Positions 54,560-63,772 of a stretch of DNA of 64,000 bases are shown here, piece by piece (the first letter of the stretch is position 1; each line of letters begins with the position of its first letter). The notes below the pieces were generated by a model. It had not been told where the DNA came from and did not search any database. It saw only the letters and a program-made list of their open reading frames with translations. This DNA is from an uncultured SAR116 cluster alpha proteobacterium. Lineage in GTDB: Bacteria; Pseudomonadota; Alphaproteobacteria; Puniceispirillales; Marisalimonadaceae. Made by a program: the position numbers and the translations under genes. The stretch is taken from the NCBI GenBank assembly GCA_902619485.1, contig CACNEF010000002.1, positions 1 to 64,000 on the forward strand, written 5' to 3'.

Positions 54560-56776
54560 CTAATTGAAAATGGGTGGTCTTGGAAAACCGTTAGGAACCA
54601 TCCTTCCTGCACCACCTCTTTTACCCTGCCATGTTAATAAATCTTTTTCTGTTCTCTGACGTCCACCAGTCATTTTCCAAACAATTCCATCTTCTTTATT
54701 AAATGTAGTGATATCAGACAGTGTACCATCTTTATACCTTTGAAGTATGACACCTTTACCTTTATTTAATTCTGGAACTTCATCTATAGGATATACTAAT
54801 AGTTTTCTATTATTTCCAACAACAGCAAAAGTATCTCCTTGAATTATTTTACATATTTTTGCTTTATTATCACTTTTGGCATTTAATATTTGTTTTCCAG
54901 ATTTTGTCTGTGCAACGATATTTGAAGTATTAATTTTAAAACCATGACCAGACTCAAGTGCTAAAACTATATTGCCTTCAAATAGTGGAAAGCAAGATAT
55001 TATTTTATCTTCTGCTTTGAGATCTATTATAAGAGATATAGGCTCTCCAAATCCTCTTCCAGAAGGAAGCTTGTTTGCAGATACACTAAAAAACCTTCCA
55101 TTATCCGCAAAGAAAATTATTTTATCAGTAGTAAATGCATGTATTTTAAATTTATCTTTATCACCTTCCCTATATTTAAGTTCAACATCATCATTTAAAT
55201 GACTTTTATGAGTTCTAATCCAACCTTGATCCGACAAAATGATTGTTATTGCTTCTTTAGTTATAAATTGATCTTCATCAAATTCTTCAATTAGAGGTAA
55301 GTCACTAATTTCTGTTTTTCGATAGGAAATATCTTGAAAGTCTTTCTTAAGATTTTTTATTTCTGAATAAATTTCTTTCCATTGAGAATCAGAGTTATTA
55401 AGAATTTCGTTAAGATTATTTTGCTCATTTTGTAATTTACTAAGTTCTTTTCTAAGTTCAATTTCTTCTAACTTTCTAAGTGAACGAAGACGCATATCTA
55501 AAATAGCATTTGCTTGAATTTCGTTAATCTTGAAAAAAGAAATTAAAACCTCCTTAGGACTATCTTCTTCTCTAATAATTTCAATAACTTTATCAAGGTT
55601 TAAGTAAACAGTTATATAACCATTTAAAATATTAATTCTATTTCCAATTTGATTTAATCTATATTTACTTTTTCTTTGGAGAATGATTTGTCTATGATCT
55701 AACCAAGATTTCAGTGCTTCTTTTAAAGATTTCACACCAGGTATATTTTTATCATCAATTACATTTAAATTAAGGGAAACCCTTACCTCTAAGTCAGTTT
55801 TTCTAAAAAGTGTTTCCATAATCATTTCAGGTGATAAATTTCGACTTTTAGGCTCAATAACTATTCTAATATTTTCTGTACTTTCGTCTCTTATATCAGA
55901 AAGCATTGGAAGAGATTTATTATCCATCAACTCAGATATTTTTTCTAACAACCTACTTTTTTGAACTTGATAGGGAATTTCACTTATAATTATTTTCCAT
56001 TGTCCACCTTTTATATTTTCAATATTCCATCTAGCTCTTAATCTAAAACTTCCTTTTCCATTTTTGTAAGAGTTTTCAATTGATGATTTTTGTTCAACTA
56101 AAATACCTCCAGTAGGAAAATCTGGTCCTTTTACAAAATTAGAAATCGTAGTATCAGAAGCATTTGGGAATTTGATTAAATGAAGAAGAGCATCAATTAA
56201 TTCGTAAATATTATGTGGAGGAATTGAAGTTGCCATACCTACCGCAATACCTTGCGAACCATTAGCCAATAAATTAGGAAAAGCTGAGGGCAATACAACA
56301 GGCTCTTTTCCCTCGTCATCATAAGTAACTCTAAAGTCTACCGTATCTTTATCAATATCAGCTAATAACAATTCTGCAGCCTTAGACATCCTTGCCTCAG
56401 TATATCTCATTGCTGCTGCATTATCACCATCGATATTACCAAAATTACCCTGACCATCAACTAAAGGATATCTCAATGCAAAATCTTGGGCCATTCGTAC
56501 CATTGAATCATAAATTGCAGCATCCCCATGAGGATGAAATTTTCCCATTACATCACCCACAACACGAGCAGACTTTTTGAATGATACGTTGTGATTTAGT
56601 TTTAATTGCATCATCGCAAACAAAACTCTTCTATGAACAGGCTTTAAACCATCTCTTACGTCTGGTAGAGATCTTGATGTTATTGTTGATAATGCATACG
56701 CAAGATATCGCTCAGAGATTGCTTTTGAAAAAGGAGTAAGGCTTATATTTTCATTTTGTAATTTTTCATTTTCCAT
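54560..56776 (-). CDS. parC: DNA topoisomerase IV subunit A
   Basis: ParC decatenates daughter chromosomes together with ParE. The 738-residue protein has [33 protein letters not shown], the quinolone-site [19 protein letters not shown], catalytic Tyr125 in [32 protein letters not shown], and a C-terminal beta-pinwheel domain of about 240 residues (for example [19 protein letters not shown]). Its length fits ParC and not GyrA (about 880). The position equivalent to E. coli Ser80 is Ala86. It lies 17 bases after recO. Confidence 0.94.
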   Translation of the reverse strand: MENEKLQNENISLTPFSKAISERYLAYALSTITSRSLPDVRDGLKPVHRRVLFAMMQLKLNHNVSFKKSARVVGDVMGKFHPHGDAAIYDSMVRMAQDFALRYPLVDGQGNFGNIDGDNAAAMRYTEARMSKAAELLLADIDKDTVDFRVTYDDEGKEPVVLPSAFPNLLANGSQGIAVGMATSIPPHNIYELIDALLHLIKFPNASDTTISNFVKGPDFPTGGILVEQKSSIENSYKNGKGSFRLRARWNIENIKGGQWKIIISEIPYQVQKSRLLEKISELMDNKSLPMLSDIRDESTENIRIVIEPKSRNLSPEMIMETLFRKTDLEVRVSLNLNVIDDKNIPGVKSLKEALKSWLDHRQIILQRKSKYRLNQIGNRINILNGYITVYLNLDKVIEIIREEDSPKEVLISFFKINEIQANAILDMRLRSLRKLEEIELRKELSKLQNEQNNLNEILNNSDSQWKEIYSEIKNLKKDFQDISYRKTEISDLPLIEEFDEDQFITKEAITIILSDQGWIRTHKSHLNDDVELKYREGDKDKFKIHAFTTDKIIFFADNGRFFSVSANKLPSGRGFGEPISLIIDLKAEDKIISCFPLFEGNIVLALESGHGFKINTSNIVAQTKSGKQILNAKSDNKAKICKIIQGDTFAVVGNNRKLLVYPIDEVPELNKGKGVILQRYKDGTLSDITTFNKEDGIVWKMTGGRQRTEKDLLTWQGKRGGAGRMVPNGFPRPPIFN

Positions 56777-56793
56777 AAAATAACTCTCTATAA

Positions 56794-57552
56794 TTATAAT
56801 TTTTTAATCATGTTTTCTAATCTATCTCTAGGATTTGGCAAATTCATAATTCTAGAGTCATTTATAGATAATAATAATTTATTTTTGAAGAAATAAGTTG
56901 TTATATTTAGGCCCATAATAATCTCATCATGAATACTTGATCCTATCACTTCTGTACCTCCTAAAAACGTCGGTAATTTTAGGAGTTTAGGAGCAAATTT
57001 TCCAGCGCCATCCTTAGATACTGCTTTACCAGTTTTAGGACTTACGTAATATAAGTTATTTTTTTGTCCTGTTACGGCGCATTGTTTTAAATCTAAAGAA
57101 AAACCAATTGATGATAATAATCCAATTTCCCATTTCACATACCCTTTAATCCATTGTTTATTATCTAATTCATCATTCATGACAATAACATTTAAAAAGG
57201 CCTTTGTTGCACAAAAAACCTCAGAATAACTTTGTCTTTCAGGTAAAAATTTTTCTAACAAAGAACATAATGAATTTAAGGCTTGTAATTTAAGTTTTTC
57301 ATCAAAAATCTTTCCTGAAATTGAAGAAATTAGTTCAATTTTAAAGTTACCCATTTGTTCAATTATTCTGGATTTCCAAAATACTTTAACTAAATTTCCA
57401 GGTTGAATACTAGATAAAATACTTTTCGTTTTATAATTATTAAGCCAACCCACATAACGTCCATGTGTTTCTGTCAAAATATTTATGATTAAACCTTTTT
57501 CACCATATTTTTTTGCAGATAGTATTATACCAACATCATTCCATTCAGGCAT
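56794..57552 (-). CDS. recO: DNA repair protein RecO
   Basis: RecO anneals ssDNA and loads RecA onto SSB-coated DNA together with RecR. The 252-residue protein has the N-terminal OB-fold typical of RecO ([37 protein letters not shown]), then [11 protein letters not shown], and a C-terminal helical part with [12 protein letters not shown]-type [35 protein letters not shown]. Its start overlaps the era end by 8 bases, following the conserved rnc-era-recO order. Confidence 0.92.
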   Translation of the reverse strand: MPEWNDVGIILSAKKYGEKGLIINILTETHGRYVGWLNNYKTKSILSSIQPGNLVKVFWKSRIIEQMGNFKIELISSISGKIFDEKLKLQALNSLCSLLEKFLPERQSYSEVFCATKAFLNVIVMNDELDNKQWIKGYVKWEIGLLSSIGFSLDLKQCAVTGQKNNLYYVSPKTGKAVSKDGAGKFAPKLLKLPTFLGGTEVIGSSIHDEIIMGLNITTYFFKNKLLLSINDSRIMNLPNPRDRLENMIKKL

Positions 57553-58477
57553 TATAATTTAAACCAATAGATGAATATTTAGATGGGTCATCCATCCAAT
57601 TTTTTTTTAATTTTATATGCAAAAATAAATGAATTTTGCAATCTAACAATTTCTCAAGTTCTTTACGGGCCAAAGTACCAATTCTTTTTATATTTTGACC
57701 TTGTTTTCCTAATATTATCGGTTTGTAGGTTTGTTTATTAATGTATATTGTCTGCTGGATATTTATACTTTCATCAGTATTAATTACCCATTTTTCTGTT
57801 TCAACCATAAGATTATATGGTAATTCTTGATTAAGGTTTTTAAACAACTTTTCCCTCGTGATTTCAGAGGCTAAAATTGATTGAGGCAAATCTGAAATAG
57901 TATTTTCATCATAAAAAAAAGAATGATCTGGCATTTTAATAGCTAAATATTCTAATAACTTGTTGCAACCACTTCCATTTTTAGCAGAAATTAAAAATGT
58001 TTCTTCAAAATTATATAAATTTTTTATCTCTGAAATTTTTTTAAGTAGTATTTCTTTAGGTATCAAATCAATTTTATTTAAAACTAAAATCACATCTGAT
58101 TTTATTTGAAAAATTTTTTCAATTATTTCTTTAATATCATTGTCTAATTTTTTTAAAACATCATGAATAAAAATCACTTTATCAGTTGAATTAAGCTCGG
58201 ACCATACAGCTGTTACCATGGCTTTTTCAAGTTTTCTTTTTGGTAAAAAAATACCAGGTGTATCTACAAAAATTATTTGAGATTTCAATTTGTTTGGCAA
58301 ATGAAAGTTACATATCCCTCTAATGCAAAATCTAGTTGTTTGTACTTTATGCGATACTATAGAAATTTTTCTGCCAACTAATTTATTTATAAGAGTAGAT
58401 TTACCTGAGTTTGGAATTCCTACCAAATTAACAAAACCTGATTTCAAATCTATTTTTCCCAAATTAAATATACACAA
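57545..58477 (-). CDS. era: GTPase Era
   Basis: Era binds 16S rRNA and helps mature the small subunit. The 310-residue protein has G1 GIPNSGKSTL (residues about 20-29), RFCIRG (G2), DTPGIF (G3), LNKID (G4) and SAKNG (G5), followed by the C-terminal KH domain with ILGKQGQNIKRIGTLARKEL and HLFLHIKLKKNWMDD. No ATG start exists; the ORF opens at TTG 58477. Other TTG codons at residues 6 and 10, the latter preceded by GGGAA, could be the true start and would give the usual Era N-terminus. It lies 15 bases after rnc. Confidence 0.94.
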   Translation of the reverse strand: MCIFNLGKIDLKSGFVNLVGIPNSGKSTLINKLVGRKISIVSHKVQTTRFCIRGICNFHLPNKLKSQIIFVDTPGIFLPKRKLEKAMVTAVWSELNSTDKVIFIHDVLKKLDNDIKEIIEKIFQIKSDVILVLNKIDLIPKEILLKKISEIKNLYNFEETFLISAKNGSGCNKLLEYLAIKMPDHSFFYDENTISDLPQSILASEITREKLFKNLNQELPYNLMVETEKWVINTDESINIQQTIYINKQTYKPIILGKQGQNIKRIGTLARKELEKLLDCKIHLFLHIKLKKNWMDDPSKYSSIGLNYNA

Positions 58478-58492
58478 TCTTTATTTAAAACT

Positions 58493-59164
58493 TTAAATTT
58501 TTAAAATATTTAATAATTTTGTTGCCGCAGCTTCTTCAGCTTTTTTTAAATTAGCACCAGTTGCAGAAACCACATCATGATTTTTAACATATACAGAAAC
58601 TTCGTAAACAGGTTGATGTTCATTTCCTGATTTATTTAAAATATTATATTTTGGTAGAGTGTTATATTGATGTAAACAAAATTCTTGAAGTATTGATTTG
58701 GGATGTTTTTGGGGTTTAGAATAAATTAAATCTTTATCAATAATATTATTAATAATAAAGTTTTTACAGTTATTAAATCCTGTATCAACATATATTGCTC
58801 CAATTATTGCTTCAACAACATCACTCAATATAGATTTGTTATTTTCTAAATTATCACCTTTTTGTGTTTTTAAAAATTCAGAAAGGGTTATTTTTTTTGC
58901 AAAATTGAAAAGGTTATCTTGATTTGCAAATTTTTGAAAATAATTATCTAAAATACCTTCTTTAGCTTTTGGAAATTTTTTAAAGAGATATTCTGATAAT
59001 ACTAAACCTAAAACTCTATCACCAAGAAACTCTAATCTTTCATAATTTTTTTTATTAATTTTCAAATTATTTTTTTTAAAACTAGAATGTGTTATAGCTT
59101 CTTCTAACAAATCAATATTTTTAAACTTGTAATTAATCTGTTTTTCTAATTTATCAATACACAC
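58493..59164 (-). CDS. rnc: ribonuclease III
   Basis: RNase III cuts double-stranded RNA in rRNA maturation and mRNA turnover. The 223-residue protein has the signature NYERLEFLGDRVLGLVLSEYLF (about residues 40-61), SDVVEAIIGAIYVDTGF with the second set of metal ligands, and a C-terminal dsRBD (SILQEFCLHQYNTLPKYNILN, ATGANLKKAEEAAATKLL). It starts with GTG, whose last base overlaps the lepB stop (TAGTG), so translation is coupled. Confidence 0.96.
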   Translation of the reverse strand: MCIDKLEKQINYKFKNIDLLEEAITHSSFKKNNLKINKKNYERLEFLGDRVLGLVLSEYLFKKFPKAKEGILDNYFQKFANQDNLFNFAKKITLSEFLKTQKGDNLENNKSILSDVVEAIIGAIYVDTGFNNCKNFIINNIIDKDLIYSKPQKHPKSILQEFCLHQYNTLPKYNILNKSGNEHQPVYEVSVYVKNHDVVSATGANLKKAEEAAATKLLNILKI

Positions 59165-59889
59165 TATTCTATAGCCTTACCAATTCTTGAAAATCTTATT
59201 GCTTTGTGCCACTTCCAAAATTCAAAAATTGATGCTGAGCTATTATGAGAGAAAAAAATAATTTCAGCCTTGCCAATTAAATTTTTCTTTGGAACAAAAC
59301 CAACTTCTGGTGTTCTACTATCCCTACTGTTATCTCTATTATCACCCATGAAGAAAAAATGGTTTGGTGGTACTTTAAATAAAATAGTGTCGTCAAATGG
59401 ATCTTTATCACTAGCCTCAATTATCTGGTGAGATTTTGATCCTTCAAAAATCTCGTCATATTGTGTAAAAACTTTTTCATTACCAAATACGTTTTTCATT
59501 ATCCCCATGTTTGTTTTTATTCTTTCAGCTTTTTTTGAATTAATAAAGAGAATACCTTCTTTCACTTGTACTGTGTCATTTGGAAGCGCAACTAACCTTT
59601 TGATATAATCAATTGTTTCATCTCCTGGTTTTCTAAAAACAATCACATCTCCTCTTTGTGGAGTTTTATATAATATTCTATCTTTTATAGGTCCTAATCC
59701 AAATGGGAAACTATATTTTGAATACCCATATGAGTATTTCGACACAAATAAATAATCACCAACCAATAATGTTGGTATCATAGAGCCTGATGGGATATTA
59801 AATGGTTCAAAAAAAATAGAACGAAAAATAATTGCTATTGAGCCAGCAATTAAAAGAGTTTTAGATAGCTCTTTAAAGGAATTCTTCAT
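59164..59889 (-). CDS. lepB: signal peptidase I
   Basis: LepB cleaves signal peptides from exported proteins at the inner membrane. The protein has one N-terminal membrane helix (LLIAGSIAIIFRSIF), catalytic Ser36 in IPSGSMIPTLLVGD, catalytic Lys97 in DYIKRLVALPNDTV and FFMGDNRDNSRDSR near the C-terminus. The track starts at TTG 59901, but GGAG 6 bases before ATG 59889 makes that the start (241 residues). It is the fourth gene after rpoZ-spoT in a conserved block, with its stop shared with the rnc start. Confidence 0.96.
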   Translation of the reverse strand: MKNSFKELSKTLLIAGSIAIIFRSIFFEPFNIPSGSMIPTLLVGDYLFVSKYSYGYSKYSFPFGLGPIKDRILYKTPQRGDVIVFRKPGDETIDYIKRLVALPNDTVQVKEGILFINSKKAERIKTNMGIMKNVFGNEKVFTQYDEIFEGSKSHQIIEASDKDPFDDTILFKVPPNHFFFMGDNRDNSRDSRTPEVGFVPKKNLIGKAEIIFFSHNSSASIFEFWKWHKAIRFSRIGKAIE

Positions 59890-59939
59890 AATATTCTCCA
59901 AATGGACGTTTTGTGTAAATAATTTACTTTATGCAATAG

Positions 59940-60347
59940 CTAAACATAAGGAGCAAGTGAAATCACAACAAAAGAAATAACAAATGGTGGATCATCTGAC
60001 AAAGAAATGTCGAATTTTAATTTAGCTTTTAAATTTTTCTCTTTTTTTTCAATAAATTGTTTTGTTTTACCTGAAAAAAATAAATATGGCCTACCATTTT
60101 TGTCATTTAATATTTCTATTTCTTTAAAAAACAGTCCGTCGCCTCTAGTAGGACTTAAGGCCTTCCAAGTTGCTTCTTTGGCTGAAAATCTTTTTCCAAA
60201 ATAGTTTATAGAGTTTATTAATTTACTCTTTGAAATATTGATCTCATTCTTCCCATAAATACGATCAATAAATTTTTGATCATATTTATTTAAAATTTTA
60301 TTGAGTCTTTCTAAATTTAAGATGTCTGTTCCAATTCCAATAATCAT
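59940..60347 (-). CDS. acpS: holo-[acyl-carrier-protein] synthase
   Basis: AcpS attaches 4'-phosphopantetheine to ACP, which is essential for fatty acid synthesis. The 135-residue protein has GIGTDILNLERLNKIL with the metal-binding Asp (residue 8) at the N-terminus and RFSAKEATWKALSPTRGDGL with the second ligand Glu, then the typical LSLSDDP-type DISLSDDPPFVISFVV end. Its ATG overlaps the pdxJ stop by 4 bases (ATGA), consistent with the conserved pdxJ-acpS-lepB order. Confidence 0.95.
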   Translation of the reverse strand: MIIGIGTDILNLERLNKILNKYDQKFIDRIYGKNEINISKSKLINSINYFGKRFSAKEATWKALSPTRGDGLFFKEIEILNDKNGRPYLFFSGKTKQFIEKKEKNLKAKLKFDISLSDDPPFVISFVVISLAPYV

Positions 60348-61081
60348 TTAATCGTTTCTGAAATTATTTTACGCATTTTTAATATTGAATTTTCTAACCC
60401 GTCAAAAATAGAATTAGCTATTATAAAATGTCCTATATTCAATTCCACAATATCATTTATCGACACAATCGAACTTACATTATCATAGGTTAAACCGTGA
60501 CCGGCATGACAATTTAAACCCAATTTATTTGCAAAAGCAGTGCTTTCAGTAATTTTTTTTAATTCTAATTCAACATTATTTTTATTTATGAAGGCATTTG
60601 CGTAACTACCAGTATGAAACTCGATTGTTTTAACACCCAATTTTTGAGTGGCAATTAATTGATCTTTATCTGGATCAATAAAAATGGCTACGTTTATATT
60701 AATTTTAGAGAATGATTTAAGAATTTTTTTTAATTTATCAAAATTATTTACTACATCTAAACCACCCTCTGTAGTAATTTCTTGTCGCTTTTCTGGAACA
60801 AAGCATACACATTTAGGCTTATATTGAATCGCAATATTGGCCATTTCTGAGTTTGCTGCAATTTCAAGATTAACAGGAATATTAATTACATTCAAAATAT
60901 CGCCTAAATCCTTTTCATTAACATGTCTCCTATCTTCTCTTACATGAACAGTTACTAAATCTGCGCCTGATTTTTCAACAATTTTTGCTGCTTCTGTAAC
61001 GTCTGGATAATTTTCTCCACGAGCATTCCTCAATGTCGCAACGTGATCAATATTTATACCTAACCTAACATATCTTTTCAT
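60344..61081 (-). CDS. pdxJ: pyridoxine 5'-phosphate synthase
   Basis: PdxJ condenses DXP and 3-amino-1-hydroxyacetone phosphate to pyridoxine 5'-phosphate, so it draws on the same DXP pool as Dxr. The 245-residue TIM barrel starts RLGINIDHVATLRNARGENYPD, then HVREDRRHVNEKDL, CFVPEKRQEITTEGGLDV, FIDPDKDQL, EFHTGSYA and NCHAGHGLTYDNV. Its ATG overlaps the stop of the DUF2062 gene by one base (TAATG) with AAAGG upstream. Confidence 0.97.
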   Translation of the reverse strand: MKRYVRLGINIDHVATLRNARGENYPDVTEAAKIVEKSGADLVTVHVREDRRHVNEKDLGDILNVINIPVNLEIAANSEMANIAIQYKPKCVCFVPEKRQEITTEGGLDVVNNFDKLKKILKSFSKININVAIFIDPDKDQLIATQKLGVKTIEFHTGSYANAFINKNNVELELKKITESTAFANKLGLNCHAGHGLTYDNVSSIVSINDIVELNIGHFIIANSIFDGLENSILKMRKIISETIK

Positions 61082-61578
61082 TACAATAGCCTTTTGTTTT
61101 TTTTATTTCTTCTTTTCTTGAACGAAGCAATAAAACTATAAATAACATAGTAAGTTATTATCCAAACTAATGGCGCTATAATAATGCCACCTACAAGCAT
61201 TGGGAAAAAAATCTCATAAGTTTGGTTTAATATCATGTCAAAATTTATTTCATGAGTTATTTTCTGTAAGTTAATATTTGTGAGATAAGTGCCAATTTTA
61301 TAAATTAATCCCCAAATGAATGGAAAAGTTATAGGATTTCCAACTACTGTTCCAATCAATGCAGCTATAAAGTTTCCCCTTATCAAGTAAGCAAAAATTA
61401 CAGCTAAAACAAAATGAAGTCCAAGAAGAGGTGTAAAAGAAACTGTAGCCCCGCATGCAAAGCCTGAGGAGATAGCATAATTAGAGTCAGGCAAACGAGC
61501 TAATCTTAATTTATAATAAGATATTATTCTTTTAACCCTACTTAATAAATTTCTGTAATATAAACTAAAATTAATTAT
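61081..61578 (-). CDS. DUF2062 membrane protein (probable ATA start)
   Basis: This is a DUF2062 family inner-membrane protein with about three helices. The core GFACGATVSFTPLLGLHFVLA is followed by GNFIAALIGTVVGNPITFPFIWGL and a late helix (IIAPLVWIITYYVIYSF). The track starts at TTG 61494, inside the conserved RLPDS motif, with no ribosome binding site. The frame stays open upstream and encodes SRVKRIISYYKLRLARLPDS, the expected basic N-terminus of this family, back to GGTGGAG, which lies 7 bases before ATA 61578. No ATG, GTG or TTG occurs in between, so I start at ATA (165 residues); ATT 61575 is the alternative. The gene sits between spoT and pdxJ. Function is unknown. Confidence 0.72.
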   Translation of the reverse strand: MINFSLYYRNLLSRVKRIISYYKLRLARLPDSNYAISSGFACGATVSFTPLLGLHFVLAVIFAYLIRGNFIAALIGTVVGNPITFPFIWGLIYKIGTYLTNINLQKITHEINFDMILNQTYEIFFPMLVGGIIIAPLVWIITYYVIYSFIASFKKRRNKKNKRLL

Positions 61579-61592
61579 AAAAAAACTCCACC

Positions 61593-63710
61593 TTAATCCT
61601 TACCTCTTTTTACACTTTCTACAAAATGAGACAATCTTATTGCTGCAATTATTTGATTTAAATGACTTAAATTTCTAACTTCTAAATCAATATTAAATTT
61701 ATAAAAATCTAAGTCTCTTGAAACCACTTGAATATTAGATATATTTCCTTCATTTAAACTTATTATTTTAGTAACGTCTGCTAGACTTCCAGGCTCGTTT
61801 GACAAAACTGTTACCAGACTGCCTTTATGAAAAGATTCACCCTCTCTTTCCCATGAAATTTCAAGCCATACCTCAGGCATATCATTAAATTTCTCTAGTG
61901 CAAAACAATCTAAAGCATGAACAGTAATCCCTTTTCCGGTAGTTACAATTCCAACAATCCGTTCACCCGGCAGTGGGTGACAACAATGTGCATAATGTGT
62001 AGCCATCCCAGAAATCAAACCCTTGATTTTCATAGTTTCTTGTAAATGTGGTTTTTTTAATATTGGTAAATTTTTTTTTAAATTTTCTTTTTTTGGATAT
62101 AAGAAGTTTAACACATCTCTAGATTTTATGTTTCCTTTTCCTATCTCAATCAGCAATTCTTCCAAGTCAGAAAGATTAAACGCATTAATTACTTTAATTA
62201 AACTTTTTTCATGCATTCTTTTATTTTGTTGTCTATATTCTTTTTGCAATAATGCAGTTCCTAATTGCAAAAATTCTTTTATCTCTCTATTTCTAATGAA
62301 TCTTTTTATTGCTGATTTAGCCTTTCCAGTAATACATATTTCTATCCATTTTGGATCTGGAAATCCACTTTTAGAAGTTAAAATTTCTACTTGATCACCA
62401 TTTCTAATTTCTGTTGTTATCAATCTATTCTTGTTATTTATTTTTGCACCCACTGCAGAATTACCAATTTCAGAATGAACAGCGTATGAGAAATCAATTG
62501 CGTTTGCTCCTTTTGGTAAAATTATTAAATTCCCCTTTGGCGTAAAACAAAAAATTTGGTCATTATACATTTCTAATTTTGTATTTTCTAAAAATTCTTC
62601 AGGCTCACTACTTTCTTCAATAATTTGAATTAATTCTCTAACCCACTTATATTTTACACCTTCAGACCATTTTTTTCCCTCTTTGTAAATCCAGTGTGCC
62701 GCAACTCCATTAAGAGCAAATTCATTCATAATTGAGGTTCTTATTTGCACTTCTATTCTTGTTTTCTTGGGGCCAATTAAGCTTGAATGAAGCGATTGAT
62801 AGCCATTTCTTTTTGGAGCAGAAATATAATCCTTAAAACGTCCCATTATTGCAGTATATTCTTGATGCAATAATCCAAGACTTTTATAACAGCTAGGTAC
62901 ATCATCTACAATAACTCTGAATGCCATTATATCAGACAATTGGTCCATACTTAAATTTTTATATTGCATTTTTTTCCAAATTGAATAACTGCTTTTAATT
63001 CTACCAGTTACATGACATTTGATGTCATTTTTTCTTAAAAGAGTTTCAATTTCATTAGTAATGTATGGGATATTTAATTCATCTTGTGAATATATCAATT
63101 TTAGACGTTTTAATATTGAATCACGTGTTTCTGGTTTCAAAACGGCAAAACATCTATCTTCTAATTCTCTCTGTATAGCATTAATTCCTAGACGTTCAGC
63201 TAGTGGAGCAAAAATCTCTAAGGTCTCAAAACAAATTTTAGACCTTTTTGTAGCGTTTTTAATGCCATCAATCGTTCTAATATTATGCAATCTGTCAGCT
63301 AATTTTACTAACAAAACCCTTATGTCATCAGAAGATGCCAACAAAAGCTTTCGAAAATTTTCAGCTTGAGCAAATCCAAATTTTAAATCTAATTTTGAAA
63401 GTTTAGTTACTCCGTCAACAAGTTTTGATATTTCAGACCCAAATTCATCGTCAATATCTTTTAGAGTAAATTCGCTATCTTCAACTACATCATGTAGCAG
63501 TGCTGTTATAATAGTAGAGGAGTCTAATCTCATATTAACTAAATAATCAGCTACGGCTAAAGGATGAGTGAAATAAGCTTCACCACTACCTCGAAATTGA
63601 TTAGCATGTGCTTTTTTTGATAAATTATATGCTTTCTCAATTGTTTTTAATGAAACAAAGTTGTCATATTTAGATACTTTTTTGTAGAGATGTGATGCTG
63701 TAATGATCAT
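61593..63710 (-). CDS. spoT: bifunctional (p)ppGpp synthetase/hydrolase SpoT/Rel
   Basis: This long RSH enzyme makes and degrades the stringent-response alarmones. The 705-residue protein has the HD hydrolase domain (FTHPLAVADYL, ITALLHDVVEDSEF, about residues 47-78), the synthetase domain with RLHNIRTIDGI, DIMAFRVIVDD and GRFKDYISAPKRNGYQSLHSSL, a TGS domain (FCFTPKGNLIILPKGANAIDFSYAVHSEIG), a conserved Cys-containing CC helix region (ATHYAHCCHPLPGERIVGIVT) and a C-terminal ACT domain (LSNEPGSLADVTKIISLNEGNISNI). The RFKD motif is of the bifunctional type. It lies 62 bases after the rpoZ-like gene. Confidence 0.97.
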   Translation of the reverse strand: MIITASHLYKKVSKYDNFVSLKTIEKAYNLSKKAHANQFRGSGEAYFTHPLAVADYLVNMRLDSSTIITALLHDVVEDSEFTLKDIDDEFGSEISKLVDGVTKLSKLDLKFGFAQAENFRKLLLASSDDIRVLLVKLADRLHNIRTIDGIKNATKRSKICFETLEIFAPLAERLGINAIQRELEDRCFAVLKPETRDSILKRLKLIYSQDELNIPYITNEIETLLRKNDIKCHVTGRIKSSYSIWKKMQYKNLSMDQLSDIMAFRVIVDDVPSCYKSLGLLHQEYTAIMGRFKDYISAPKRNGYQSLHSSLIGPKKTRIEVQIRTSIMNEFALNGVAAHWIYKEGKKWSEGVKYKWVRELIQIIEESSEPEEFLENTKLEMYNDQIFCFTPKGNLIILPKGANAIDFSYAVHSEIGNSAVGAKINNKNRLITTEIRNGDQVEILTSKSGFPDPKWIEICITGKAKSAIKRFIRNREIKEFLQLGTALLQKEYRQQNKRMHEKSLIKVINAFNLSDLEELLIEIGKGNIKSRDVLNFLYPKKENLKKNLPILKKPHLQETMKIKGLISGMATHYAHCCHPLPGERIVGIVTTGKGITVHALDCFALEKFNDMPEVWLEISWEREGESFHKGSLVTVLSNEPGSLADVTKIISLNEGNISNIQVVSRDLDFYKFNIDLEVRNLSHLNQIIAAIRLSHFVESVKRGKD

Positions 63711-63772
63711 AACATAATAATATATTATAAAAGATCACTTATCTAGATTTAATAAGAAACAAATTAAAATTC

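Noticed and set aside
62023-62394. 123-codon ORF opposite spoT (and similar ORFs at 63019 and 38405)
   Set aside because: These are antisense shadows of strongly conserved coding sequence; no start context or homology is visible.
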